Shown: positions 1-8,464, numbered from the stretch's first letter. The stretch is DNA of 64,000 bases from Anabaena sp. FACHB-1237 (GCF_014696225.1 NZ_JACJPV010000003.1:1-64000), one strand, 5' to 3'. Notes: a model not told the origin generated them from the sequence alone. Program-made: numbers and translations.

Positions 1-774
1 AGCAGAAGCAACCACTCAGCAAATTACTTTGTGGAGGACTTGGGAAACGGTGTCACCTTAGAAATGGTGGAAATACCCCCAGGTAAATTTATGATGGGTT
101 CACCGGAAAATGAGAAGAAAAGATCATCTTTTGAAAGTCCCCAGCATCAAGTGACAGTACCTCGTTTCTTTATGGCCAGATATCCCTTGACACAGACACA
201 ATATTCTGCTATTACGGGAAATAATCCTTCTTACTTTAAAGGTGATAATCTTCCAGTTGAACGAGTCAGTTGGAATGATGCAGTAGCTTTCTGTAAAAAG
301 TTAAGTCAGAAGACCGGAAAAGATTACAGATTACCCAGTGAAGCACAATGGGAGTACGCTTGTCGAGCAGGCACAACCACACCATTTTATTTTGGTGAAA
401 GTATTACCCCAGATTTGGTAAACTATGATGGTAATTTCCCCTACGCTGATGCTCCTAAAGGTCAATATCGTCAACAAACCACAGAAGTAGGTTCTTTTCC
501 CCCTAACGCTTTCGGTTTGTACGATATGCACGGGAATGTATGGGAATGGTGTTTGGATGACTGGCATGAAAATTATATAAACGCGGTTAGCGGTGTACTT
601 ACCTGTGGATCATCTTGGTATAGTCAGGATAATAATTCGTATAAGCCTCGCCGTGGTGGTTGTCGGCGCAGTGATGCCCAAACTTGTCGCTCTGCCAATC
701 GCGATTGGTCCGCGCGCGATACTCTTAACGAGGATTTGGGTTTTCGGGTCTTGTTCTGCTCTAGAACTTTGTAG
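1..774 (+). CDS. FGE-sulfatase (SUMF1-like) domain protein, 3' part only
   Basis: The reading frame is open to the left edge (frame beginning at base 1), so this is the C-terminal part of a longer gene. The GTG at base 31 is probably not the true start, because the residues before it (ANYF, then VEDLG) are part of the usual lead-in to this domain. What is seen is a formylglycine-generating-enzyme/sulfatase-modifying-factor fold: EMVEIPPGKFMMGS near the start, then VERVSWNDAVAFCKKLS, YRLPSEAQWEYACRAG, PNAFGLYDMHGNVWEWC and a terminal GFRV motif. In cyanobacteria this domain is often the C-terminus of proteins with an N-terminal kinase, caspase-like or other signalling domain; that part is outside the window. 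The last about 45 residues deviate from the usual family ending (see the variable-region entry). Actual formylglycine-generating activity is not implied; many such domains serve as C-type-lectin-like binding modules. Confidence 0.9.
   Translation, partial: SRSNHSANYFVEDLGNGVTLEMVEIPPGKFMMGSPENEKKRSSFESPQHQVTVPRFFMARYPLTQTQYSAITGNNPSYFKGDNLPVERVSWNDAVAFCKKLSQKTGKDYRLPSEAQWEYACRAGTTTPFYFGESITPDLVNYDGNFPYADAPKGQYRQQTTEVGSFPPNAFGLYDMHGNVWEWCLDDWHENYINAVSGVLTCGSSWYSQDNNSYKPRRGGCRRSDAQTCRSANRDWSARDTLNEDLGFRVLFCSRTL
640..774 (+). other. Candidate diversity-generating retroelement variable region (VR)
   Basis: The C-terminus reads RRGGCRRSDAQTCRSANR, then DWSARDTLNEDLGFRV. In the common form of this domain the same positions carry runs of Asn (RGGSW-NNN-CRSANR-NNNNPDNRNNN-GFRV). 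Many of the substituted codons here end in C or T (cgc, agt, gat, tcc, gat, act, ctt, gat), as expected if AAC/AAT codons of a template repeat had been mutated at adenines. A short GC-rich hairpin (819-831, ccgc-gta-gcgg core) lies just after the stop codon, where DGR targets often carry one. No reverse transcriptase, Avd or template repeat is visible in the window, so this is inference from pattern. Confidence 0.45.
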
Positions 775-1399
775 TCATTTATACTTTTACCGTCTTACCC
801 TTTTTCCTTCTTAAACCGTCCGCGTAGCGGAAAAATTTAAAAGAGCAAAAATGGGGTATGGGTATCTTAGGCTTATTTAATTTTTTTACCTTTAAGAATG
901 CAGCAGACTGTGGGGAATGAAATGATTGGTATAATATTGGCATTTTGATTATGATAATGGTAATTTGGGAATTTGTCAAGGGGTTTGCCACAAAGCAGGA
1001 TACCCAGGATGTAAGGATTTACAGGATTGTTATTTAGAGATTATTTGATTGATCAGAAAAATATTGTATTATTGAGAAGATATGTATAAATATTATTATC
1101 TCAACACAAATGAGTTAGAGTCATGAAAATGAAGGTGGGCAAAAATGCACGCACTTCTCTAAATGAGGTAAATCGTTCCGGTAAGTACAAAATCATTTAT
1201 CCTAGCTTCCTCACCCCCCGGTGTCACAGTCGGTTTTTTCGGATTTTTGAATACATCTGAGGATAATTTTGATACAACATAGTCTAGATATTAGGTGGCG
1301 ATGGCGAAGCGCTGCTGCAAGTAGTTCGCCAATTCTCAATCTCTAAATGACCGATTTTCGTTGTGTGACAGTTGAGGGTGCCGAATGTGGGGTACAACA
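775..1399. other. Gene-free stretch downstream of the FGE-domain gene
   Basis: No convincing gene. It holds the 819-831 hairpin, AT-rich DNA, and a 45-codon ORF (1123-1260, starting MKMKVGKNAR) with no family I recognise. That ORF lies upstream of the VapC fragment and could be decayed antitoxin or unrelated noise. Confidence 0.5.
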
Positions 1400-1480
1400 A
1401 TGGGAATAAATTATCTCCTTGATACTCATGTTTTATTATGGTGGGTTTTTGATGATCCGAAACTTGAGATAGTTCCATAA
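1400..1480 (+). pseudogene. VapC-type PIN toxin, N-terminal fragment
   Basis: ATG at 1400 opens a 26-codon frame that reads MGINYLLDTHVLLWW and continues VFDDPKLEIVP before a stop. This is the start of a PIN-domain RNase toxin of the VapC (Sll0205-like) family, including the first catalytic Asp in LLDTH. The family is normally about 125-140 residues, so only the first fifth remains. No intact antitoxin gene is visible upstream. A remnant of a former toxin-antitoxin locus. Confidence 0.6.
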
Positions 1481-1507
1481 TTTCTCCAACTTCCCCACAT
1501 CCTCAAA

Positions 1508-2338
1508 TCACCTTTTATACTCAATTACATGAGTAGAACTAACCCATTCACCATGATCACTATAATTCCTAATTAAACGCTGACGTTCATTTTCTCTGAC
1601 TAACCAACCTACTTCTACAAAAAACGGTTTTCTCAATTGTAATTGTCCAGGAACATTATTAGAACAACCATCAGGTAATAATAAAATTTCTCGCTTTATT
1701 CCCTGATTTTCAAAAATAATTTTATTCCCATAAATTCTTCCTCTACTACTCATAACTTGCGACGCAAAAGATAATTTTTGTTCTAAATATCCACCATCTA
1801 CTTCTTTAACTTCTAAATTAGTATCATATCTTTCTGATGGTCTTAAATCTCCATAAAATGTATGGGCTTTACCTTCCCAATTACCAATTAATGATTTTAC
1901 CGTTAATGGTGGACGTTCATAAGCATCTGTACCATAACGAAATTCCCTAATTAAAGTTAAGCTAGAAAAATTACCCTGTTTATCATATAGTTGTACTAAA
2001 CGCGATCGCCTATCTTCATCCACAAAACCATATTCTGCACCAAATTCTGTAAAAGGTGCTAATTGTAATGTACCTTTAGAAAATGCACCTGTATTAAAAA
2101 AAATATTATGTCTATCTAAAGAATGATATTCCTGTTGATAATCTTGAATTGGAGTACTATCATAATTACTAGAATCAAAACGACGTAACCTAAAAATTAC
2201 CCTTTCATTATTATCAAACCCTTCTAAATTAAGAATACTCGGAGTAGATTTTAATATTTCCCCATCAGGAGAAATTTGCGTAAAAGAACCACGCCATTCG
2301 CCTAAATTTTTGATGAAGTTTTCCCAGTTAGTTGTCAT
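1508..2338 (-). CDS. DUF3598 family protein
   Basis: A 276-residue soluble protein beginning MTTNWENFIKNLGEWRGSF, the typical start of the cyanobacterial DUF3598 family (two calycin-like beta-barrel repeats). The second half (SLIGNWEGKAHTFYGDLRPS) repeats the W-x-G start of a barrel, consistent with a two-domain arrangement. No signal peptide or membrane segment is present. The function of the family is not established; a lipocalin-like small-molecule binding role is only a fold-based guess. It is transcribed toward the VapC fragment and separated from uppS by about 100 bases that hold a dispersed palindrome. Confidence 0.75.
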   Translation of the reverse strand: MTTNWENFIKNLGEWRGSFTQISPDGEILKSTPSILNLEGFDNNERVIFRLRRFDSSNYDSTPIQDYQQEYHSLDRHNIFFNTGAFSKGTLQLAPFTEFGAEYGFVDEDRRSRLVQLYDKQGNFSSLTLIREFRYGTDAYERPPLTVKSLIGNWEGKAHTFYGDLRPSERYDTNLEVKEVDGGYLEQKLSFASQVMSSRGRIYGNKIIFENQGIKREILLLPDGCSNNVPGQLQLRKPFFVEVGWLVRENERQRLIRNYSDHGEWVSSTHVIEYKR

Positions 2339-2371
2339 AATTTAATTATTATTTTTGAATGATTATAGTAG

Positions 2372-2390
2372 TGCAAGCATCTTGCTTGCA
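2372..2390. repeat. Dispersed short palindrome (tgcaagcatcttgcttgca)
   Basis: Near-perfect inverted repeat in the gap between uppS and the DUF3598 gene. Related copies with the same core occur at 14500-14518 and 22751-22767 and, in degraded form, near 19080, 39586 and 42407. The family is intergenic in this window. Confidence 0.7.
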
Positions 2391-2444
2391 TTCATGATTA
2401 AAAATACAATAACTTATTTTATATCACCAATAACCTATTATTTA

Positions 2445-3194
2445 TTAAACCTTACCAAACCTTCTCTCCCGTTGTTGATAAGCATATAAAGCGCGATGAA
2501 ACTCATTTCTATCAAAATCAGGCCAAAGAGTATCAGTAATATAAATTTCTCCATAGGCCATTTGCCAAAGTAAGAAATTAGATAACCGCATTTCTCCACT
2601 AGTTCTAATTAATAAATCAGGATCACTAATACCTGCTGTGTATAAGTGACTTTCAAAGACTTCTTCACAAATATCATCAGGTTTGAGTATACCCTGTTCT
2701 ACCTTGTGAGCGATCGCTCGACAGGCTTGCAAAATTTCCTGTCTACCACCATAATTAGTAGCCACAGTGAACTTAATACTGCGATTATCCTTAGTCTCTT
2801 CCATAGAACGAGAAATTTCATCCTGTAAAGTTTGGGGTAACGCGGGTAAATTACCTACAAACTGAATTTGCACATTTTCCTCCACCATTTCCCGCAATTC
2901 TTGACGTAAAACCCCCTGAAACAAACTCATCAAAAAATCCACCTCTTCCTGTGGCCTTTTCCAATTTTCCGTAGAAAAAGCATAAGCCGTTAAAGCCTTA
3001 ATCCCCCAATCTTTACAGCATCTTAACAAATCTTTAAGAGCATCTACACCGCGTTTATGACCCATAAAACGCGGTAATCCTTGACGTTTAGCCCAACGGC
3101 CATTACCATCCATAATCACAGCCACATGATGAGGAAGTAATTCCGGTTTTAAATCAGCAGGTAAATATAACAATTCAGTATCTTGTATAGTCAT
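2445..3194 (-). CDS. uppS: Isoprenyl (undecaprenyl) diphosphate synthase
   Basis: A 249-residue cis-prenyltransferase that elongates farnesyl diphosphate with isopentenyl diphosphate to give the C55 carrier lipid for peptidoglycan and glycan assembly. All family signatures are visible: [17 protein letters not shown] near the N-terminus with the catalytic Asp, then [41 protein letters not shown] and the C-terminal DTLWPDF and YQQRERRFG. The length is normal. Its start codon overlaps the stop codon of the upstream diadenylate cyclase by four bases, so the two genes are almost certainly one transcript with coupled translation, a linkage common in cyanobacteria. Confidence 0.96.
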   Translation of the reverse strand: MTIQDTELLYLPADLKPELLPHHVAVIMDGNGRWAKRQGLPRFMGHKRGVDALKDLLRCCKDWGIKALTAYAFSTENWKRPQEEVDFLMSLFQGVLRQELREMVEENVQIQFVGNLPALPQTLQDEISRSMEETKDNRSIKFTVATNYGGRQEILQACRAIAHKVEQGILKPDDICEEVFESHLYTAGISDPDLLIRTSGEMRLSNFLLWQMAYGEIYITDTLWPDFDRNEFHRALYAYQQRERRFGKV

Positions 3195-4129
3195 TTTTCG
3201 GTCTTATTTTTTTGGCGAGAAGCAGCAGATGGTAATCCTAATAAACGTGAAAATACGGTTAATCCTTGATTAATAGCTTGACGCATCCAACTTAAAAGTC
3301 CAGGAGATACAGTTTCTCGGTCTACATTGGGAGAAAACTGTGCTTCTAAGGATTCCTTTAGTTTTCTAATCGTCAGTGGTCTGTAGAGAGTTCCTCTTTC
3401 CGCTAAAGAAATTGAACCCGTTTCTTCAGATACAACGACACAAATGCAATTTTCCAGTCGTTCCGTAATTCCCATAGCAGCACGATGGCGAGTACCCAAC
3501 TGGCGGGAGGCAGTACGTCCTGAAAGTGGTAAAATAATTCCTGATGATACAATGCGAGAACCACGAATTAACGTCGCTCCATCATGTAAAAGAGTTTTTG
3601 GCTGAAAAATAGTTTGGATTAGTTCTTTAGACACTTCCGCATTTAGCCGCACTCCAGGAACAGAAAAATCTTGTTCATCAATAGGTTCCGTAGTTTCTAA
3701 AATTAGTAATGCACCAATACGATTTTTAGATAATTCTTTAACTGCATCAACAATTTCATCTATAACACTATCTGGTTTAGGAACAGAAGAGCGATTTTGT
3801 CGAAATAATTGCCAAAATTCGCCCCGTCCCAATTGTTCTAAGAAGCGGCGAAATTCAGATTGTAAGGCCACAGCCATAGCCACAGCACAACCAATCACCA
3901 ACTTTTCTAGAACAAAATTTAATAGAGGTAATCCTAATCTACCACTGAGAGCCGATGCCAGCATTAAAATTATAAATCCCCGTACCATCCATAAAGTACG
4001 ACGTTCACTAATAATGACTAGAATCACATAAGTCAGTGCTATAACTAACACAGTATCCAAACTTCCAAGTAGTAAAGACTGTGACCAATCTCCTATATTT
4101 ATTAGCCATTGTTTCCACCACTCTTTCAT
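3191..4129 (-). CDS. cdaA: Diadenylate cyclase, CdaA/DacA type
   Basis: A 312-residue membrane-anchored enzyme that condenses two ATP into cyclic di-AMP, a second messenger for osmotic and cell-wall control. The N-terminus carries hydrophobic helices ([17 protein letters not shown] and two further segments up to about residue 95). The DAC (DUF147) domain follows, with the DGA motif ([11 protein letters not shown]) and the RHR motif ([13 protein letters not shown]) that bind ATP and metal. A basic tail of about 40 residues ends the protein. It is first in an operon with uppS (four-base overlap). Known of the family: CdaA is tied to cell-envelope homeostasis, which fits pairing with the undecaprenyl synthase. 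Confidence 0.93.
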   Translation of the reverse strand: MKEWWKQWLINIGDWSQSLLLGSLDTVLVIALTYVILVIISERRTLWMVRGFIILMLASALSGRLGLPLLNFVLEKLVIGCAVAMAVALQSEFRRFLEQLGRGEFWQLFRQNRSSVPKPDSVIDEIVDAVKELSKNRIGALLILETTEPIDEQDFSVPGVRLNAEVSKELIQTIFQPKTLLHDGATLIRGSRIVSSGIILPLSGRTASRQLGTRHRAAMGITERLENCICVVVSEETGSISLAERGTLYRPLTIRKLKESLEAQFSPNVDRETVSPGLLSWMRQAINQGLTVFSRLLGLPSAASRQKNKTEK

Positions 4130-4520
4130 GATATTTGGATAATAAGTTACTAGTTAGGAGGGGCGAACAGCCGTTCGCCCGTACAGTACTCAGTAGGGGT
4201 CAAGCATGAGATCACTGATATCAAATTAAGTTACAGACAGGCCTATTTGTTTGGCTTCCACACCCGCCAGGTGCTGAAGTACCAGTCTAATAGCTAAAGT
4301 AAACTAAAGAATTTCAGAAATTTTCCGACTCTTTTAGTCATTTAAAAATGACTTTTGCTATCAGACACAGTAATTCATTCCCAGTCGGGTTATGTATGGG
4401 TTTGAGGTTAACTTGACACCAATGAGCATTACTAAACCCAGAGTAAGAGTCAGAATAAAGAATTTTTACCTGTGATCCCAACTCCCAACTCCCGACTCCC
4501 GACTCCCGACTCCCTATTCC
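4130..4520. other. Gene-free stretch between cdaA and lysA
   Basis: No gene seen. Contains a perfect-arm hairpin at 4161-4180 (gggcgaac arms) and, at 4477-4520, a run of 7-base tandem repeats (variants of ccgactc/ccaactc) that reaches the lysA stop codon. Confidence 0.7.
4477..4520. repeat. Short tandem heptamer repeat (STRR-like)
   Basis: About six units of a 7-base motif (actccca/actcccg) directly downstream of lysA. The same heptamer family recurs at 45672-45731 upstream of the alpha/beta-hydrolase gene. Such STRR runs are typical of Nostocales spacer DNA. Confidence 0.75.
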
Positions 4521-5912
4521 CTATTTTAGTCTTTCTGGTAAATAATCTTGGCGAATTAAGTCCTGATAAGTTTCTCTTTGCAAAATTAAATTTGCTTCAC
4601 CATTAGTTACTACCACAGCCGCCGGTCGGGGTAAACGATTATAGTTAGAAGACATACTATAATTGTATGCACCCGTGGCCATAACTACTAAAATATCCCC
4701 TGGTGCGGTTTTTGGTAATTGCACATTTTTAATGAGAATATCCCCTGATTCACAATGTTTCCCAGCTAATGTTACAGTTTCGTTACAAGCCGCACTCATT
4801 TTATTCGCTACCACCGCCCTGTACACTGATTGATAGGTGATAGGACGAGGATTATCTGACATTCCCCCATCTACAGATACATAGGTACGAATATCAGGAA
4901 TTTCTTTACTAGAACCAATGGTATAAGCGGTAATGCAAGATGTGGCAATGAGCGATCGCCCAGGTTCACACAACAACTTTGGCAATGGTAAATTTTCAGA
5001 TTCACAAGCCGATTGTACTATTTCACAAATTGCCCTAGACCATTCTGCAATGCTTGGGGGATCATCCGATTCTGTATATTTAATTCCTAAACCGCCACCC
5101 ACATTTAACTCTGTTATGGTTAAACCATATTTGGACGCATCTCGCAACCATTCCACCATCACCGCAGCTAAATCTCTATGGGGTTGACGTTCAAATATTT
5201 GTGAACCAATATGAGCGTGTAAACCCACACAATTTAAACTAGGTTGCTGACTGACAAAAGTAAATACTTGATCTAAATCATTGGGATCAAAACCAAATTT
5301 ACTATCTAAATGTCCCGTGCGAATATATTCATGGGTATGACATTCAATACCTGGTGTCAACCGCAACATAATTCTTACTGCTGAATCTGTTGACAAACCT
5401 ACTAGATTATGCAGTTCATACCAATTATCTACGACAATGGTACAACCAGACTCAATAGCTAAAATTAACTCATCACGAGATTTATTATTGCCATGTAAGT
5501 ATATTTTTGCTGGACTGACTCCCGCTTGTAATGCTGTATAAAGTTCACCACCTGATACTACATCAATTCCTAAACCTTCTGAGGCCACAATGGCACAAAC
5601 CGCTAAACAATTCCAGGCTTTGGAAGCGTAAAGTACCTGAGATTCACCTTTATAGTATTCTTTAAAGGTATTATGATATTGTTTACAAGCAGTTCTTAAA
5701 GTTGCTTCATCTAAAATATACAGAGGTGATCCGAACTGTTTTACTAATGTGGTGACATCACAGCCACCAATTTCCAGGTGATCATGCTGATTCACTTTAG
5801 CAGTTAATGGCAAAAGTTGTTGATTTGGCGAAATATCAGCCTTAATACCTGTGTTTTCTGGTAAATATTGACTACCAGAATTTTCAACCTGGGGAGGAAA
5901 AGTTACTACCAT
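4521..5912 (-). CDS. lysA: Diaminopimelate decarboxylase
   Basis: A 463-residue PLP enzyme of fold type III that decarboxylates meso-diaminopimelate to L-lysine, the last step of lysine synthesis. The PLP-binding Lys is in QVLYASKAWNC at about residue 97. Also visible are the phosphate-binding GGGLGIKY, the EPGRS motif (LLCEPGRSLIA), HIGSQIFE, and the CESGD catalytic region contributed to the partner subunit. A 45-residue N-terminal extension precedes the barrel, as in other cyanobacterial LysA. The gene appears monocistronic, flanked by repeat-rich spacers. Confidence 0.96.
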   Translation of the reverse strand: MVVTFPPQVENSGSQYLPENTGIKADISPNQQLLPLTAKVNQHDHLEIGGCDVTTLVKQFGSPLYILDEATLRTACKQYHNTFKEYYKGESQVLYASKAWNCLAVCAIVASEGLGIDVVSGGELYTALQAGVSPAKIYLHGNNKSRDELILAIESGCTIVVDNWYELHNLVGLSTDSAVRIMLRLTPGIECHTHEYIRTGHLDSKFGFDPNDLDQVFTFVSQQPSLNCVGLHAHIGSQIFERQPHRDLAAVMVEWLRDASKYGLTITELNVGGGLGIKYTESDDPPSIAEWSRAICEIVQSACESENLPLPKLLCEPGRSLIATSCITAYTIGSSKEIPDIRTYVSVDGGMSDNPRPITYQSVYRAVVANKMSAACNETVTLAGKHCESGDILIKNVQLPKTAPGDILVVMATGAYNYSMSSNYNRLPRPAAVVVTNGEANLILQRETYQDLIRQDYLPERLK

Positions 5913-6030
5913 AGCTAATCAGAGTTCTCTTGGTGAAAATGACGCGATTATATGTTGATTTCCAGTTTACAGCTTTATTGGTCAGGATGAAGAATTAAAA
6001 TGGGAAGTACGGAGTGCGATAATAAAATCT

Positions 6031-6080
6031 TACCAATTACCAATTACCCATTACCCATTACCCATTACCCATTATCAATT
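6031..6080. repeat. Short tandem heptamer repeat (ttaccca type)
   Basis: Consecutive copies of attaccc/attacca in the leader of the rimI-like gene. A second short run of this type is near 44727-44757. STRR-like intergenic DNA. Confidence 0.75.
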
Positions 6081-6097
6081 ATTTATTAATTGTCTCT

Positions 6098-6625
6098 ATG
6101 ATTTTATCAGATTTGAAAATTCAAACTCTCACGTCAGAAAATTTAGCTGAATTATTAGAACTAGATCAAATTTGTTTTAATGGTATGTGGACTATGGAAG
6201 GTTATTTGCGTGAGTTAGAAAGTCCTAATAGTTGTTTTTTAGGTCTATTTCCTCCTATGGTTAATTCTAGTTTGTTGGGAATGGGTTGTTTTTGGTCAAT
6301 TTTAGAGGAAGCACATATTACTATTTTGGCTATTCATCCTGAATATCAGCGTCAAGGTTTGGGACAATTTTTATTGTATGCTTTACTAAAAACCGCTTGG
6401 GAAAAAGGTTTAGAAAGGGCTACTTTAGAAGTTCGTGCTTCTAATATAGGGGCTATTTCTCTTTATGAAAAATTCGGTTTTAAAACTGCTGGCCGTCGTC
6501 GTGGTTATTATCAGGATAATAATGAAGATGCTTTAATTTTATGGCTTTCTCAATTACAAACTCCTGAGTTTATTGAAATTTTACATCAGTGGGAAAATAT
6601 GGTAATTCAACAAGTTAAATTATAA
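6098..6625 (+). CDS. rimI: Ribosomal-protein-alanine N-acetyltransferase (RimI-like GNAT)
   Basis: A 175-residue GNAT-fold acetyltransferase. The acetyl-CoA loop is IHPEYQRQGLGQFLL (Q/RxxGxG type). It is followed by the family motif LEVRASNIGAISLYEKFGFKTAGRRRGYYQDNNEDALIL, of which ASNxxAxxLYxxxGF and the YYxDNxEDA ending are characteristic of RimI. RimI acetylates the N-terminal Ala of ribosomal protein S18 using acetyl-CoA. The C-terminus is about 20 residues longer than the E. coli protein. The start lies just after a heptamer repeat run, with no strong Shine-Dalgarno sequence. It runs divergent from lysA. Confidence 0.88.
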   Translation: MILSDLKIQTLTSENLAELLELDQICFNGMWTMEGYLRELESPNSCFLGLFPPMVNSSLLGMGCFWSILEEAHITILAIHPEYQRQGLGQFLLYALLKTAWEKGLERATLEVRASNIGAISLYEKFGFKTAGRRRGYYQDNNEDALILWLSQLQTPEFIEILHQWENMVIQQVKL

Positions 6626-6773
6626 GTGTTCAGGTATTAGTTAATAGCATCAATAAAAAGGATTCAGAAATTTTATCACAGCATATTATTTAATCTAGTT
6701 ATTTCCAGAATTTATGCACTCTAGTACACCCTACAATGTGCTATTTGGCTAAATTATGAATCCAGCTATGTTA

Positions 6774-6972
6774 AGAGGATGTTTGTAAAGTCTAAATTAA
6801 CACAAAAATCGGCGATTGGAAATCGCGTCTACACAGGCAAAATCTGCATACCCAGGTTAAAAATCCTTGGTTTTTCTCTAGTCCACGCAGGTGGTCTTTG
6901 CCTGTATAGTAGCGATAGCGCAGCGCGGCGTAAGCCTTATGATATTCGCCCCATACTTTTAAAACATCCTCT
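6774..6972. mobile_element. MITE-like element, family A (agaggatgttt termini), long copy
   Basis: The ends are imperfect inverted repeats: the left begins agaggatgtttgtaaagt, and the right end, read on the other strand, begins agaggatgttttaaaagt (16 of 18 match). A shorter relative with the same internal blocks (aaatcgcgtctacac, tagtagcgatagcgc, cgtaagccttatg) lies at 62243-62384. The element has no coding capacity of its own, which suggests a non-autonomous element moved by a transposase encoded elsewhere. Confidence 0.7.
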
Positions 6973-7083
6973 AAGTTTAAAAGTTTTATATTGGTTAAAA
7001 TTTATCTTTGTTATTTTGATAAAATTTTTGACAAAATTCCTGCATTAATATATACTGTGGATGATAATTTGGCAGTCAAAAAT

Positions 7084-7533
7084 ATGATTAATTCCTTTGT
7101 AAAATCTTTTATAAAAAAAAATCTTCCTCCTATTCTCGCAGTTGTACTAATCATGCTGACAGCTTGTAGTAGTATTGCTTTATTACCAACTCCAGAATTA
7201 ATTGAAAAAGCGATCGCTATTCAATTACAACAAACTCAAGAAGAATTAAATCAAAAATTAGATTTACATTTCCAAAAATTACAACTGCAACATTTATATA
7301 TTATGCAACAGCAACCCCTGACTATTGAAAACTTACCAGCTTACAGAGTTACAGGTAGTTATGATATAAATGCGAGATTAGCAAAACACAGGTTTACACA
7401 ATTACAAAAACCTTTTGATATCTATTTACAAATTCAAAAAGAAGGTAAAAGTTGGCGTTTATTAATACCAGAAAAATCAGATAAAAATACTCAAAATACT
7501 CCATCAAAATGGCAAAGTTATTTAATTTTGTAG
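7084..7533 (+). CDS. Predicted lipoprotein, unknown function
   Basis: I place the start at the ATG at 7084 (MINSFVKSF), because it gives a clean type II signal peptide: a positively charged n-region, a hydrophobic core (PPILAVVLIM) and the lipobox LTAC followed by SS. An upstream in-frame ATG at 6991 would add 31 residues reading into the MITE flank and is unlikely. The mature part (about 125 residues) has a helical, Gln-rich stretch (AIQLQQTQEELNQKLDLHFQ) and then a beta-like region (YRVTGSYDINARL). I do not recognise the family. It is probably anchored in the plasma or outer membrane. Confidence 0.75.
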   Translation: MINSFVKSFIKKNLPPILAVVLIMLTACSSIALLPTPELIEKAIAIQLQQTQEELNQKLDLHFQKLQLQHLYIMQQQPLTIENLPAYRVTGSYDINARLAKHRFTQLQKPFDIYLQIQKEGKSWRLLIPEKSDKNTQNTPSKWQSYLIL

Positions 7534-7542
7534 TGAACAGAA

Positions 7543-7575
7543 AGATCCCCGACTTCTTAGAGAAGTCGGGGATCT
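7543..7575. terminator. Perfect palindrome downstream of the lipoprotein gene
   Basis: Arms of 15 bases (agatccccgacttct and its complement) separated by tag. It begins 10 bases after the lipoprotein stop codon. It belongs to a dispersed hairpin family also present at 8335, 8394, 29910, 46672 and 52972; in the last two a T-run follows. It may act as a terminator, but no T-run follows here. Confidence 0.55.
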
Positions 7576-7830
7576 AGGATATGTCAGTTAATTCTGGTAC
7601 AATTTGTTTTATATAACTAATCTACACAATAAAAAATATTCAAGGTGACAATTCTATCCTATAATATAACAGGACTGGGGATCAAAGCTATTGCTTGTAC
7701 CTCAAAGCCCCTTGCTGTACTGTGAGATACAAATATAGGAAAAAATACTTCCTTAATTATTGTAAAATTCTTTTAACAACCCATCAGTATGGTTTTAGTC
7801 AGCATCAAAAACTGTTAAGGAGTCAATCAA

Positions 7831-8130
7831 ATGTCAGAAAATCAAGATAACACTAACACAGAATCCAGTTCTCAAGGTATGCTGGTAGTTGCTGGTTCAC
7901 GCCCTATTACAACAGGTACATTACAAATAGTTAGCACTTATAATAGTATGGGTATCCGTCCCATAGGTGCTAATACTTTTCGAGTTGTAGATAATATCAA
8001 TTTATCTGGTTTACGTCCTATAGGTTCAAGTGCTATTGTGGTATCAGAAAACTATTCTATATTTGGTAATCGTCCCATAGCATCAAATACTATTGATGAT
8101 TCAGAAGTTTTAATGGGTTTTCTTGATTAA
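7831..8130 (+). CDS. Small GxRPI-repeat protein, unknown function
   Basis: A 99-residue protein preceded by a good ribosome binding site (aaggag, 9 bases upstream). After a polar N-terminus it is built of four degenerate repeats of about 20 residues, each centred on G-x-RPI: AGSRPITTGTLQIV, GIRPIGANTFRVV, GLRPIGSSAIVV and GNRPIASNTI. It ends with DDSEVLMGFLD. The spacing and alternating polar/hydrophobic residues suggest a small beta-solenoid or repeat sheet. There is no signal peptide or membrane segment. From memory, similar short repeat proteins occur in Nostocales without a known function. Relics of the same repeat coding DNA lie just downstream (8127-8222) and near 6636-6700, so the family has been duplicating and decaying here. 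Confidence 0.8.
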   Translation: MSENQDNTNTESSSQGMLVVAGSRPITTGTLQIVSTYNSMGIRPIGANTFRVVDNINLSGLRPIGSSAIVVSENYSIFGNRPIASNTIDDSEVLMGFLD

Positions 8131-8222
8131 TTTTGCATATTGTTGTTGAGAAACAATTGGAAAAATTGTCAGTAATCGGTAATCAGCCAATAGCATCAAC
8201 AACAAGGATTAAGAAATGTTAA
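8127..8222 (+). pseudogene. Relic of a GxRPI repeat unit
   Basis: In a different frame from the preceding gene, the sequence encodes EKLSVIGNQPIASTTRIKKC and a stop, without a start codon. IGNQPIAS is one more unit of the repeat found in the 7831-8130 protein. A related DNA block near 6636-6700 (tagcatcaataaaaaggatt compared with tagcatcaacaacaaggatt here) suggests a second relic after rimI. Confidence 0.5.
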
Positions 8223-8334
8223 TTTCACAGAATGTTATTTGTATCCGTTTCTTGTGATTCCATTGTTTGTATTTCAAGATTTCAGGTAAATAGCTAATGG
8301 CTGATGACTGAATGCTTACGAAAAATTAAACATA

Positions 8335-8428
8335 AGATCCCCAATTTCTTGGAAAGTTTGGGGATCTATTTATTTATAATTATGAAAAATAATCACATCC
8401 CCCACTTCTTCAAGAAGTGGGGGATGTG
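8335..8428. repeat. Two adjacent palindromes of the ccccgacttctt family
   Basis: An imperfect copy at 8335-8367 and a strong one at 8394-8428 (cacatcccccacttctt arms). They sit between the RPI-repeat relic and the zinc-ribbon gene and run into the leader of the latter. The rest of 8223-8464 holds nothing else I can support. Confidence 0.65.
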
Positions 8429-8464
8429 AATCTCTCAGAAAATCATAATTTAATGATGTTAATT

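Noticed and set aside
1284..1478. Minus-strand 64-codon frame
   Set aside because: Overlaps the VapC fragment, no recognisable motif, no ribosome site.
4477..4520. Possible CRISPR array
   Set aside because: Units are 7-base tandem repeats without spacers; no repeat-spacer structure or cas genes were seen anywhere in the window.
6779..7048. An 89-codon frame overlapping the lipoprotein leader
   Set aside because: It lies almost wholly inside MITE family A and has repeat-derived composition.
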